From: Forficula auricularia
Taxonomy: Eukaryota; Arthropoda; Insecta; Dermaptera; Forficulidae
Direction of reading: 5' to 3'
Assembly: GCA_024734495.1 (NCBI GenBank)
Contig: JALMQS010000099.1
Coordinates: forward strand, 97,198,958 to 97,262,957
Length of the DNA stretch: 64,000 nt
The number at the start of each line of letters is the position of its first letter. Positions within the stretch are counted from its first letter, which is position 1. Positions 12,194 to 22,631 of the stretch are shown here, piece by piece. The position numbers and the translations under genes were made by a program. The notes beneath the pieces were generated by a model. It searched no databases. It had not been told where the DNA came from and worked only from the letters and a program-made list of their open reading frames with translations.

Positions 12194-12707
12194 CCTTCCA
12201 GCGGGCGCGCTGTCGTAAAATTTACGACACATGCGCCTTTACCACTTTTACCATTTAGTCACAAGAATCGAATTCCGAGCTATTTGAGGGTCGGGGTTTT
12301 TCTAAACTACGGGTTTGCTTAGAAGTTTTTGTTATTCATTGATATTTGAGAATTTCCGTTGAGCGTAAATTTTAGGACACGCGCCTTAAAGTATAAGTAT
12401 ATTAAATAAACTAATTTTTTCATTTTTTTCTCATTTTATATCGTTTCTTTTTATAGCTAAATGTATTTTTTGGTCTTAGAAGGGTTCAATTATGGCTCGT
12501 AGACCGCTAACGCAAAAAGAGCTTTTTGTTTAAGAAAGTTAAATATATTTTTTTAAAAGTACTGTCATTTATTATTTTTCATAACCTTACAGCAATTCTT
12601 TAACATTAATATAAAGAAAACACTATTTACATGGAGAAAACTTGTTGACGTAAGATTTAAGACAAGCGTCCGCTCAAGGGAAATTACACAGCGCGCCCGC
12701 TGGAAGG
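12194..12707. mobile_element. piggyBac-like non-autonomous element (TTAA target)
   Basis: The ends are CCTTCCAGCGGGCGCGCTGT and its complement ACAGCGCGCCCGCTGGAAGG, a perfect 20-bp TIR, flanked on both sides by TTAA (12190-12193 and 12708-12711). TTAA target duplication is the hallmark of piggyBac. A subterminal palindrome GTCGTAAAATTTACGAC follows the left TIR. The 514-bp interior has no transposase, so it would need a trans-acting enzyme. Confidence 0.85.
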
Positions 12708-14199
12708 TTAATAAATTTGACATAAACTATTTGTGGGTTTTAAATAAGTGGCTCGCGACGGACAGCATAAGCGCTTTAAAATAGAAGATTTTGAGATTGG
12801 AATGGCTTTCAGCATTCGGAATTTTCTGTTCTATTTGAATATTTATGTTCGTAAATTTTAGATTTTAAATTATCGTAATTTATTTACATCGTTTTTGGAA
12901 TTAGAACATGTCACATTAAATTCACAATAAGGAACTAGAGACGACTATATCGGTATGAATAAGTTGAAATTTCTAGTAAAAAAAGAAACTGCCAAAAATG
13001 GTTCAATGATACTATTTGTTTATTTTTTGTTTCTCCTCTGGGGATGTAAGAAAATCCTCGAGGGCTATTAAGACGTTCATTTGGGCGATTTCCAAAATCG
13101 ATGGATGAGTTCTGTTATGAAAACGCAACGGAATCGGCTGATGGACGTTTTCGAGTTCGAGTAGCGAATTGGTTCGTTTCTGCCTCTCCGAAGCTGATTT
13201 AACACTCGGTTCGGTATTTATTCTGAGATCTGTAAAGAACGATCCCCTTCCCTTAAAGAAAAGCGCGCACATTGAGAAAGAGGGTCTTAAATCGTGGACG
13301 CGGTGATAAATATCAGGCCAGAGACAATTAAGAAGATTGGAATTGTCTCATTATCTTCTAATCATTAAATTACAAAGACGGTGCTGCACGCGGAGTCACG
13401 GGTTCCGAGTTGTGGATTAACTTCAGAGGGTGTGTCTGCGGGGGTGAGAGCAACCCCCGCCCCGTTTGCATGGCACCAGCAGCCGTCACCTGCTGCCTTC
13501 CTTCCCAAACTGCAAATATATATCATCGCAAGAGAGAGAGAGAGAAATGAGAAAAAAAACTCCTCCAAGAATCGTTCTTTATGAGATTCGAAATAGAAGA
13601 GAGAATATTGTTCTTCAGTGGGGATGAAAAAAATGTTTTGGGGGAAAATCTAAGAAACCTCAGGTCGACAAAACACAAAGTAGAAACAGAGAAAATATAC
13701 CAGAATTTGATTTTTTTGATTGGAAAATTTCATAGACTTTTTTGACTTTGACTTGATATACGTATTCCTGACGTTGAGTTAACAATCCGAAATATAAATT
13801 TGATCTCTTATACAAGCAAAAATAAGTCACCTACGAAAAAAATTACATGAAATAATGTTTAGGGATTTAAATGTACTACAGAAAATCTTTTATATTTAAT
13901 TTGTCTACGACGAATCATTTAGATGGTAGACGAATATTTTAAATTTATATTCACGAATTTTTTTTTGGTGAAAATAAAAATAATTAAGGCGGGCTTCGCA
14001 GTTGGTTTTAAATAAAGTGCAAGTGAAATTTTAAACAATAAAAAATTCAATTAACATGTGGTCAGATATGGACTGTTATTTTCTAATATTTTTCAAAAAC
14101 TAATATCAAATTTGTGTTTTACAATGTTAACATATTACTTTCAACCATAAACTGTTTCGCAAAGCCTCAAAAACTCAACACCAAAAAAATTATAGAAAA
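12708..14199. other. mixed-composition stretch, candidate regulatory island 12990-13600
   Basis: 12990-13600 is less AT-rich than its surroundings and has no repeat match. It contains an 86-codon open frame on the minus strand (13012-13272; includes LENVHQPIPLRFHNRTHPS) of ordinary amino-acid composition that I cannot assign to any family. There is also a complementary pair of frames at 13365-13584 over GC-rich DNA. A coding exon is possible but unsupported. An (AG)n run lies at 13531-13546. Confidence 0.3.
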
Positions 14200-14327
14200 A
14201 CATTTAATATTAAGATTGGAGTAATTTTTGGAGACGGACTGATAAGTGAATTAAGTGGATATTGATGAGGCAGTCCAAAAAAAGAAGAAGAAGATAATTT
14301 ACACTATCTTTTTATTCATGCAAAACC

Positions 14328-14355
14328 GACGTTTCGGATGAGCACCCTTTTTCAG
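14328..14355 (-). ncRNA. decayed hammerhead motif (family C, left arm)
   Basis: On the minus strand: CTGAAAA (core G8 lost), a weak stem II, CCGAAACGTC. It is the degenerate mirror image of the intact motif at 14410-14441. Confidence 0.5.
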
Positions 14356-14409
14356 GGTTTTGAAAAGTCAGTGATTGTACTGGATTTCCTTCACTGACTT
14401 TTCAAAACC

Positions 14410-14441
14410 CTGAAGAAGGAGGGAATAGCCTCCGAAACGTC
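14410..14441 (+). ncRNA. best-preserved minimal hammerhead ribozyme (family C)
   Basis: Stem I is AAAACC (14404-14409) paired with GGTTTT (14442-14447), six perfect pairs. The core is CTGAAGA followed by one extra A. Stem II is GGAGG/CCTCC with a 6-nt loop. GAAAC and the triplet GTC follow. Stem III consists only of the self-complementary ACGT, so cleavage would need a dimer. All catalytic-core blocks of a type I hammerhead are present in order. The extra A next to stem II departs from the textbook consensus but recurs in families B and D here. Confidence 0.75.
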
Positions 14442-14731
14442 GGTTTTATGAATAAAAAGATAGTGTAAATTATCTTCTTCTTTTTTTGGACTGCCTCATC
14501 AATATCCACTTAATACATTTAATATTATTTGACTCCTATTACAAAAGGTTTAGTATTACCATTAGTGACAATTTTTTTTATTTATTATATATTTAGATAT
14601 AGTTCAAGATAATATTGAAACAATAACCATTAATGGAAACATATTTAAGCGTAATTTATCAAAAAACAAAGACTGCAAATATTACGGATTAAACAATGTA
14701 ATAGGTCTTATTCTTTGGTCAAAATTTAATA

Positions 14732-14928
14732 CAGAAGAGTCCCGAAAACTCGGCACTCAATAACGTGGGAGTCCGGATAACTCGGCCACACCCTGGCAGG
14801 GCGAAAACCCCCTACGGTACTGTATTTTCTGAGGAAACACTCGTACTTATTCTTTTTTAACCCCATTCAAGTAACCCGGTTTTCACAAACTCGCCCACCA
14901 TTTAGGCCGAGTTTTCGGGATTCTACTG
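14732..14928. mobile_element. pogo/Tigger-like MITE (TA target)
   Basis: The ends CAGAAGAGTCCCGAAAACTC and GAGTTTTCGGGATTCTACTG form a roughly 23-bp TIR with three mismatches, flanked by TA at 14730-14731 and 14929-14930. CAGTAGA-type ends with a TA target are characteristic of pogo/Tigger relatives. The element is 197 bp and non-coding. Confidence 0.75.
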
Positions 14929-16061
14929 TATTAGTATTTTTTCTTAATTTTCACTTAAAATTTTCATGTTATTTGTCATAATCTTAATATTCCCATTTGA
15001 AAGTTACTCTATTATCTCGGAATACTACTAATAATGCTACGAAATTAGAATAAATGGAACGGAGAGGTTGCTTTCTCAACTCCCGACATTTTCCATACCA
15101 CGTTCAGGCACAGCATCAACATATTTCTTCCGATTTATAAAATATTCACGAGCACAAATAACATCCCCCCTTTTCTTTTGAAACTTTAAATTTTTACCAA
15201 AAACAACATCAAACTATATACGAAATATATGGCATAATATCTAAATTTGCAAATTTCCCCGTTCCGTGTACTATATTATAAATAAATATGTATGTTATTA
15301 AAAAAAAAACAATCTTAAAAGGTCTATTTAAAATCCAAAAATTTCTGAAGAATTTCTTCTTTTATCAATGAAATATTAAGAAATATGAAAAAAAAATAGT
15401 TATTTTAAAAAGGAATATAAAGGCCCGGCTTCGTAGAGTAGGTATAGATATATAGCTAAATAAGATGCGAGAATTATAGCTTTTATGCATATTTTCGAAT
15501 ATCGGATAAAAAATAAAATTTCGATTAATATCTTGAAAAAAAAATATTTGATTTCATTGAAAAAATAATAATTTTGAAAATTTAACGTAAACTGAAATGA
15601 TCAATACCAAGTAGAAAATCTTCATACAGGGTGCTGGATAGTATTAATGGGGTTTTAAAATTAAAAAAATCGCACACGCCGATTATAATATGTAAAGATA
15701 TAGATCAGTATCGTATGGTCCATGGATGGTGTGTATTCGGGGCATCCCTAAAATTTCAAACATTTAGAATATTTTCATAAATAAATATGGTCGACTTCAA
15801 AATTTCAGGAGAATCTTTATATTTTCAAACTATTTTCAGAAAAAATTCTCCCTTTATAAATGGAAAATTTGAAAAATTTGATTAATAGTTGATTTAAAAA
15901 GAATGATTAAGCAACTAAGGACAAATAAATATTTTGAAAATAGAAAAAGATACAGGTTGACTTCGAGATGAAATTACCTTGAATAAAAATAAAAAAATAT
16001 AAATATTTAAAAATTATTTTCCTCTTTTTGATAAAAATTAGAAAAACAGAATCCATATATG
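14929..16061. other. AT-rich non-coding stretch with dispersed repeat 15425-15600
   Basis: 15425-15600 is the reverse-complement partner of 10735-10865. 15650-15700 (GGGGTTTTAAAATTAAAAAAATCGCACACG) belongs to the hairpin-headed retroposon family. The remainder is AT-rich and non-coding. Confidence 0.5.
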
Positions 16062-16261
16062 AACTAACCCACAAAATTATAATTTTGGTTTATCTGCGGA
16101 AATTAATAACTAATATTGTTACCAACAAACTGCGAAGTGAACCAAATGAGATTTTGATTGCAAAAGCAGGTTTTGTCCACTTTGCAATTTGTTGCTAACA
16201 ATATTAATTATTATTATAATTTCCGCAGATAAACCAAAATTATAGTTTTGTGGGTTAGTTT
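16062..16261. mobile_element. 200-bp foldback/MITE
   Basis: AACTAACCCACAAAATTATA at the left end is inverted at the right (ATAGTTTTGTGGGTTAGTT). The arms are about 80 bp (inner part AATATTGTTACCAACAAA), with a spacer at about 16144-16172. No hammerhead motif and no coding frame are seen. Confidence 0.75.
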
Positions 16262-17844
16262 ATATTGCGCTCATAGTCTCATATCTAACCTTTTGTTAAT
16301 TGAATTTTTGTTGTTTAAAATTTCTAAAATTAATCTTTTTTTTTTCTAAATTTCTCTCTATATCTAAAATTTTAGAATTAGAAAAGTCAAAATTGTGTTC
16401 TAGGTTAGTTGACTGGCTACATTTGAAATTTTCTGTTCTAATTAATTAATTAAACTAATTATTAATTCCTTGTTTTATTGATCAACCAACCCGAGTCCTC
16501 CCTAACGAACGACCCCTTTTTTTTCAATCCCGGCTTGGCCCCACCGACCGATCAAGCTTGTATATTTTTTTTTTTTTTTGTTTAAGCCTTAATCCACGAC
16601 CGAAATATTTTATATTTTTGTATAGGAACGAGTTAAGCCGCCCGCCCTGTATATGCAGAGTATTATCCATTTTTATGGATCTGGCTCAGTTGCATAGGTA
16701 ATACATGCTTTCAGCATTACTTAGCATTAGCCCTTTCGCTCCCACTTCATTCCCGCCCCCGCCCCCGCCCCCGCCCCCACCTGCCCTTCTTTTTCTTCAC
16801 TCAATATTTCTTTTCCGTTTCAACCACCTTGCGCCCTTGTTTCGTTTCTACCCCGAGCCATTTGTCTTGTACACATACCTATATATATATACCTACCATA
16901 TAAGACTACTTGCTTCTTTTTCTTCACTCTCTCAATCATTTCCTACGTTACGTACAAACATGAATCGGAAATTCCATTTTCTTTGTGTTAATTATCAAAT
17001 GTGAAAGACTCGTTCTGGCATGGAGGGGGTGCGGGGGGGGGGGGGGTTGTAGGAGGGGGGCAAAGACCCCTGGGCGAGATTTCTTGGCGCGCGTAATGGC
17101 TTCCAGAGTCCCCGGGGGCCCATAACGACCCCGCTCCAGGATAATCCACAAGCCGGCACATAAATTTTACAATTTTTGCACTAGCTACTGCTGCGAGGAA
17201 AACTCAGACGACAAAAGGAGGAAGAAGAAGAGAGAATCCGCCCCCAGAATTTGGACGTGCGAATCGGCGACTATGAGCTGTGACAATCTCACTTGGCTCC
17301 CTCCACCCCACCAACCCCCAAGGCTTCTTTTTTTTTCCTTTTTTTTTTTTTTTTTATTCTTGCTCTAACCGGGAGTCAGCCAAGCAGGGCTGCTATCGAT
17401 CCCTGTCCTTCTTCTTCGACGGTCAATTATCGCCAAGACTCATCCCCTTATTCCCTTTAAATCGAAACTCTATTATTATTTATAATAATTAATATAATCA
17501 CATTATTATGAACGGATGTTTTTTCTTTGAATTTTCTCAATATATGTAAATTATTTTTCATTTTTAAGGGTTATTGGTGAAAAATAAAATAAATAAAAAT
17601 AATTTAGTAAATTATTCTGATTTTATTGAATTTTTATTCACAAAACAATTTCAGTCATCTTCAATTGTAAATTACGTCTATAATTATTTTGTGAATTGTC
17701 AATACAATTATTTTATATATACACTCAAAATTTTTAGTGGTGTAATTTCTCTATGATATAGAAAGGGGATAATCAATTATACTTGGTAAATATCAATTTT
17801 TTTTTTAGTTTTCTTTATTTTCATTGAGGACGTTTCGAAATCAT
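16262..17844. other. AT-rich DNA with GC-rich island 16620-17480
   Basis: 16620-17480 is GC-rich with low-complexity blocks: (CCCCCG)n at 16756-16778, a G-run around 17030-17046 and a T-run at 17339-17355. Several frames (16705-17004, 16948-17151, 17280-17492) run through these blocks and look non-coding. The island could be regulatory or a 5' gene region. I see no exon signature. Confidence 0.35.
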
Positions 17845-18129
17845 CAGTGGCGGATCCAGATTTTTTTTTGAGTTGGCGCCACCAGGCAAAAAAATTTGTA
17901 GAGTGTGCATTATTTCGGGTAATACAGATTTTTGTATAATTTAGATATTCTTTTTTAATAGCTTGTATAATTATTATTATTATTATTATAATATAGAAAG
18001 TCTATAATATTGAAAGTGATGGTTTACCATTTTTTTTTTTAATTTTTCAACTGGGTTTTTCAATATTTATGGCTCAAATGCTCAGGTTGGGCGCTCGCTC
18101 AACCGCGCCCAACCCTGGCGTCCCCACTG
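17845..18129. mobile_element. hAT-like non-autonomous element inserted in a decayed hammerhead repeat
   Basis: Ends CAGTGGCGGATCCAG and CTGGCGTCCCCACTG form a short imperfect TIR. The flanks GAAATCAT and GTCATCAT agree at six of eight positions, compatible with an 8-bp hAT target duplication. Joining the flanks on the minus strand gives CTGATGA directly followed by TTTC, GAAAC and GTC, so the target was itself a hammerhead-like motif with its second stem missing. Confidence 0.65.
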
Positions 18130-18297
18130 GTCATCATCAGTCTGAGTCATTTAGACAAACAGCTATGGAAATAAATCATAATTTTTTAAGTACTCTAAGA
18201 AAAAAATGATTTTTAAATTGTTAGAAACTAATAAAGAAAATGTAAAAAAAAAAATTGTGTGAGCCTCATCCACATAAGCTCACGAGGGAAGTGAAAC

Positions 18298-18480
18298 TTT
18301 ATTTTTAAAACCAACTAATAGCTAATATAACTAACTATTAGCTAATATAACTAAGCTGATGACAAATAAAATTTTTTACAATTAGGATATTTAAATTATT
18401 ATTTTATAACACACCAAAGAGTCCAGGGAGTGTAGCCCCCTGGCCAGCAAGATACCCCTCAAAGCTGGTCTCTTATTTCC
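18298..18480 (+). repeat. fragment of hairpin-headed retroposon family
   Basis: Matches the 20680-20850 and 38230-38760 copies around AACTAATAGCTAATATAACT, ATTTAAATTATTATTTTA and the CCCTGGCCAGCAAGATACCC block. A 20-bp segment (ACTATTAGCTAATATAACTA) is locally duplicated. Confidence 0.5.
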
Positions 18481-19324
18481 CCTTTATTGTAACAAAAAAT
18501 TCAAACAGATACATCGCTAGAGAAGTTTCACTTCAAAATGGAGAGATTGTCACTTCATCAATAGAAATTTGAAAAATTAGTTGCTTTATAAAGAAAATAT
18601 CTATAAAGTATAGATAACCGTTATTATATATATTTATTGTAGATAAAAACAAAAAATATTTAAATAGTATTTAAATATCCAAAGTATTAATATGACACCG
18701 TATTTTTAAATAATTGTAAATTTATTTAAAGCTAACAAGGGTGTCATATTCAAATAAGCTTAGTGGGTTATTTGTATTTAAATATTAGAACTTATTATAA
18801 ATGTATAATTTGAGTTCTTTGAATCCAAGTACAGCAACTTTGATGGTGTACCCATTTACACATATATTCCTTTTTTCCACCGTTGGCGTTCTCATAGGTC
18901 CTAAATGGGCTCTTTTGCTTCTTCTTCTGCTTCTTCTTCTTCTAGGGTTGTATTCCGAATGAGATTGTGAAAGAGATGTAGAGTTGTTCGGAGACCTTAT
19001 GAATGCTCGAGCCTAATAAATATAAATGAGAAATTTAGTCCGCGAGTGCGTAAGACTTTTCATTCTTCGTCCCGAGCAGATGATAATAGACAATTTGTTT
19101 CATCCTTTATACGTATTACGGAAAACATAATTTGAAAGTTTCCTGGAGAAATTTCATCTCCAAACTCAATTCCCTCGTTCTCTCAAACTCCATCCACCCG
19201 AGTCGTCTTTAAAAGAAAAACGTTCCAAATGAATGAAAGATCAACGGATGCCTTTTTAGCTATATCACTTTATGTAGAATAACCTGCTGTGCACACTATA
19301 AAACTTTCACTTATTCTATTTAAT
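18481..19324. other. AT-rich stretch with decayed inverted repeat 18655-18800
   Basis: 18655-18800 contains GTGTCATATTCAAATAAGCTTAGTGGGTTA with a partial inverted partner, related to segments at 44700-44760, 45640-45680 and 47071-47200. The sequence around 18900-19230 is of mixed composition without a gene signature. Confidence 0.4.
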
Positions 19325-19539
19325 TATAAATAATGATCAGTAGAGATTGTGGTGTTGGTGCAAGGTGAAACATCTTTAATAAAGATAAGAGTAAATAAAT
19401 ATTTTATTTAATATGGATTTACTATGAGTTAAGGATACTGGGTCACTTTTAATGTGAAATAAGTGACCCAGTATCCTTAACTCATAGTAAATCCATATTA
19501 AATAAAATATTTATTTACTCTTATCTTTATAAATAATGA
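19325..19539. mobile_element. foldback element, family N copy 1, perfect 68-bp arms and 12-bp TSD
   Basis: TATAAATAATGA at 19325-19336 and 19528-19539 brackets a leader (19337-19380, containing GTGGTGTTGG and AGGTGAAACAT) and a palindrome. Arms 19381-19448 and 19461-19528 are identical over 68 bases. The same unit occurs singly at 28877-28950. Perfect arms suggest recent origin or gene conversion. Confidence 0.85.
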
Positions 19540-19718
19540 GTTTTCTAAAATAAAATTACACATTATCCTTATCTTATACTTACATTAAAGTCCAATCCAA
19601 ATGAATAAATTAGAGAAAAAAGTGAAAACTAATTTTTTGGACATTTAAACTAAATGCTTTAAAGCTAAACTTAATTTTGAAATACAAAAATTATACCTAC
19701 TTTATATAAATTAATAAA

Positions 19719-19794
19719 GTAAAGGGTGTGTAGTTTCACAGTGAATGAAATAAAACTCATAGAGGTTTATACAAACTCAATATATTTCGGATTA

Positions 19795-19856
<62 letters not shown>

Positions 19857-19984
19857 CAATTTTTAACCTGTAAACTCCTGATAATGGACTAATAATCCGA
19901 AATATATTGAGTTTGTATAAACCTATTTCATTCATTGTGAAACTACACATCCTTCACTTTCTACACCACTTTCCCTAAGTAAAA
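19719..19984. mobile_element. foldback element, family H copy 1, with (TA)n expansion in the centre
   Basis: The left arm begins TAAAGGGTGTGTAGTTTCAC, and the right arm ends with the complement near 19955. The centre between them holds a (TA)n run of about 55 bp (19799-19853), which has replaced part of the left hammerhead. A plus-strand hammerhead-like motif remains at 19878-19908. A trailing segment CTACACCACTTTCC is inverted relative to the leader of the next copy. Confidence 0.8.
19878..19908 (+). ncRNA. hammerhead-like motif (family H copy 1)
   Basis: AAACTC and GAGTTT form stem I on either side. The core is CTGATAA (G8 changed to A), stem II GGA/TCC, then GAAA and a self-complementary ATATAT as stem III. 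The G8 change probably abolishes cleavage. Confidence 0.5.
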
Positions 19985-20112
19985 CTACTATATTTAATTT
20001 TACTTATGGAAAGTGGTGTAGGTTTTAGGTGAAACATGATGTTAGTTAATAGAGTAAAGGGTGTGTAGTTTCACAGTGAATGAAATAAAACTCAAAGAGG
20101 TTTATACAATTC

Positions 20113-20143
20113 AATATATTTCGGATTATTAGTCCATCATCAG
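20113..20143 (-). ncRNA. hammerhead-like motif (family H copy 2, left arm)
   Basis: On the minus strand: CTGATGA, T, stem II GGA/TCC with a 6-nt loop, GAAA, ATATAT, T. Stem I is AAACTC against GAATT, slightly weakened compared with the right arm. Confidence 0.6.
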
Positions 20144-20180
20144 GAGTTTACAAGTTAATACTGTATTAACTTGTAAACTC

Positions 20181-20211
20181 CTGATGATGGACTAATAATC
20201 CGAAATATATT
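20181..20211 (+). ncRNA. hammerhead-like motif (family H copy 2, right arm)
   Basis: Stem I is AAACTC/GAGTTT (six pairs). The core is CTGATGA, stem II GGA/TCC, GAAA, self-complementary stem III ATATAT and an ATT cleavage triplet. All core blocks are present, but the triplet is a weak one for hammerheads. Confidence 0.65.
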
Positions 20212-20659
20212 GAGTTTGTATAAACCTCTTTGAGTTTTATTTCATTCACTGTGAAACTACACACCCTTTACTCTATTAACCTACTATATTTAATTAGACT
20301 TGTTTTGAGAAAATTGCAAAAAAAAACAACCCTTAATTTTAACCATAATCTTGCTGTTTCATTTACAGTTAATCGATATTATATTTAAATTTTGTATTTT
20401 ATTTTATTATAAATGTTTGAAGGTAAATAAAAATACTCAAATGAATATGAATATGGTATGATTTGGCACAATTTAATATCAACATCATGTAAATAATAAC
20501 ATATTTTTGGTCTATAATGGAATAAAACTTAAAACTTAGACCGAGTATCGATTATTAGGTAAGTAGCTGTTAAAGCTTAATTTATTGAAGGTTAAATTTG
20601 TATTTAAATTACACATCAATATCTATAAATATTTATTGAACAACAACAAATAAATACAA

Positions 20660-20875
20660 TATTTCAATCGCCAACTGAGAAGCCCGCTTACGACGGGCAT
20701 CTTGCTGGCCAGAGGACTTACTTCGCCCGCTGGATTCCGAAATGGAGGCTTAAAATAATAATTTAAATCCCCTAATTTTAATAAATTATATTTGTCATGA
20801 ACTATTAGTGGGTTTTAAAATTAAAAAAATCTCGTCGGCGCCGTCGTGCAAGCCGATTATAATAAGCTTAGACAG
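20660..20875 (+). repeat. hairpin-headed retroposon family, 5' fragment
   Basis: It begins with a GC hairpin (GCCCG / CGGGC at about 20673-20689), followed by CATCTTGCTGGCCAGAGGAC and ACTATTAGTGGGTTTTAAAA. Fragments of the same region recur at 11270, 18300, 38230 and 38700. Confidence 0.55.
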
Positions 20876-21678
20876 GTATTTGAAAGTCAAATGATATTTT
20901 TCCTTTCTCTACTACTATATATATAAAAAAAATAAAAATGTAATTATATTTAATTTTTTTATATTTCGAGCGAAAAATAAACTAATGATTTATTTATTTT
21001 TAGAGTGAATTTGCATGTTTGTTTGTTTTTTTATTTATATTTATATTTTTATTTTTGAAATCGATAATCCCGACAACATGTTTTTTATCCCCCTATATTT
21101 CCGGTAATTGAACTTTAAAATAAAAATAAAAAATAAAAGTAGAATCGATACTAAAGTAAAAAAAAAAAAAAATGTTTTTTCCGTTATTGAAATCTCATTA
21201 CTGATGATCTCCATCGAGGATTAATGGCTCGGCATCTGGACAAGGGCCAAGGGGTGCGGGGCAGGGGGTAGCCACCCACGCAGGGGGGTGCCTGGTTGAC
21301 TTGTTCTCATCTTCTGCTTCTTCATCAATGGCAGCCAGGCAGGCAGGGGGGCATATTATCTTCTTTCCCAATTGAATAAGCCGCCTCTTTACTTTTTTCC
21401 CATTCAAAGTTTATCATTTCCACTACATTGTACCTGACAGGGACACTTCAATGCCTGCCTGCGAAATCTCCCCTCAACTGATATCGCACCCTTTTTTAAT
21501 TTCTTTCCAAAAAAAAAAACGTCTTTTCATATTATTATTTCTTACTATTTTTAAATTATTCCTCAAAGATAAGAGGACGTATTTCTATTTCCTCTATTTC
21601 CTTTTTTTTTTCTTATTCTAATATTTTTTTTTTCATTTTTCTCCTCTTAGTTGGGAAAATAAAAGTGATAGCGTTAAC
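20876..21678. other. AT-rich DNA with GC-rich patch 21200-21440
   Basis: 21200-21440 holds GC-rich non-repetitive sequence with an open frame on the minus strand (21198-21407) that has no recognisable protein character. T- and A-rich runs dominate the rest. Confidence 0.4.
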
Positions 21679-21811
21679 TAGAGTGTAAAATAAAAAGCAA
21701 TTAAAAACGTTATTCATAAAGAAAAATCAATGAGGCTGTCCTCTGCTTGATGCAAATAAATATTATATACAAATATAAATAGGTACCAATGTAAATAATT
21801 TATTTGTTTGA

Positions 21812-21846
21812 GACCACAGTTTCGAAGATTTGACTTTTATCATCAG
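21812..21846 (-). ncRNA. hammerhead-like motif (family A copy 2, left arm)
   Basis: On the minus strand: CTGATGA, a weak AA/TT-rich stem II with loop, GAAAC, TGTG, GTC. Stem III is AC/GT closed by a TGTG tetraloop, so this type could act as a monomer. The mirror motif is at 21953-21987. Confidence 0.6.
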
Positions 21847-21952
21847 TCGTTTTAATTATTATTTATTTATATATTTATTATTATTATTAAACGGACTAAA
21901 GTCCCTGTTTAATAATAATAATAAATATATAAATAAATAATAATTAAAACGA

Positions 21953-21987
21953 CTGATGATAAAAGTCAAATCTTCGAAACTGTGGTC
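21953..21987 (+). ncRNA. hammerhead-like motif (family A copy 2, right arm)
   Basis: CTGATGA, weak stem II, GAAAC, TGTG loop, GTC. Identical to the left-arm motif in opposite orientation. Stem II is mismatched, so activity is doubtful. Confidence 0.6.
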
Positions 21988-22184
21988 TCAAACAAATAAA
22001 TTATTTACATTAGTACCTATTTATATTTGTATATAATATTTATTTGCATCAAGCAGAGGACAACCTCATTGATTTTTCTTTATGAATAACGTTTTTAATT
22101 GCTTTTTATTTTACACTATATTTATATACAATATTTTTTTTTTTATAAATAATTATAATTATAAATATTTTATCAATTAAATTT

Positions 22185-22531
22185 CAAATGGATATAGAAA
22201 AATCATGAGAAATAACAGATAAAATATTTTTAATTAAAAATACTGATGATAAAGTTCAAATCTTTAAAACTATAAACTCAAATAATAAATTATATATACA
22301 GTAGAGTCTCACTAATCAGACACTATTAAAAACTAGTGGGTGCCGGAATATTGGAATGGTCGGATTACTGGATTGTATAGAAAAATTCATAAAAAATAAA
22401 ATAAAATAAATTTCACCCGATATGGGTAAAAAACGGATACTAATTCGCGGACGGAGGGTGCCGGATTATTGGAAGTGCCGGTTTATTGAAGTGCCGGATT
22501 AGGGAGACTCTACTGAATACATATTTATATT

Positions 22532-22575
<44 letters not shown>

Positions 22576-22625
22576 CTATATGTTTATTTGTATCAAACAG
22601 AGGACAGCCTCATTGATTTCTCTTT
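22185..22625. mobile_element. family A copy 3, decayed and interrupted by a pogo-like MITE
   Basis: Contains GGATATAGAAAAATCATGAG and a degenerate motif CTGATGA ... AAAACTATAAACTC at 22243-22279. It ends with GGACAGCCTCATTGA near 22615. It is split by the element at 22299-22515 and an (AT)n run at 22534-22571. Confidence 0.6.
22299..22515. mobile_element. pogo/Tigger-like MITE nested in family A copy 3
   Basis: The ends CAGTAGAGTCTCACTAATC and GATTAGGGAGACTCTACTG form a roughly 19-bp TIR of pogo type. TA precedes the left end; the right flank has decayed to AA. The interior contains repeated GTGCCGGATTA-like words. Confidence 0.75.
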
Positions 22626-22631
22626 ATGAAT

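Larger units (their letters stand above)
14200..14527. mobile_element. foldback element, family C copy 1, with 13-bp TSD
   Basis: ACATTTAATATTA occurs at 14200-14212 and again at 14515-14527, bracketing a leader (14213-14250) and a palindrome 14251-14513. The palindrome ends with GATGAGGCAGTCC and its complement. Each arm carries a hammerhead-like motif in opposite orientation. A second copy of the family is at 54821-55365. Confidence 0.85.
20000..20280. mobile_element. foldback element, family H copy 2, 15-bp TSD
   Basis: CTACTATATTTAATT at 19985-19999 and 20281-20295 is a perfect target duplication. Between them lies a leader (20000-20044, with GTGGTGTAGG and AGGTGAAACAT, similar to the family N leader) followed by an almost perfect palindrome centred at about 20162. 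Two opposed hammerhead-like motifs sit in the arms. Confidence 0.88.
21679..22120. mobile_element. foldback element, family A copy 2, arms of about 200 bp
   Basis: TAGAGTGTAAAATAAAAAGC and its complement form the outer ends. Nearly perfect inverted arms continue through AATGAGGCTGTCC to the centre around 21895. Two opposed hammerhead-like motifs sit at 21812-21846 and 21953-21987. This is the best-preserved family A member. Confidence 0.87.

Noticed and set aside
13365..13584. Complementary 67-codon frames on both strands
   Set aside because: Overlapping sense/antisense frames over GC-rich DNA with no domain. At most one could be real and neither is supported.
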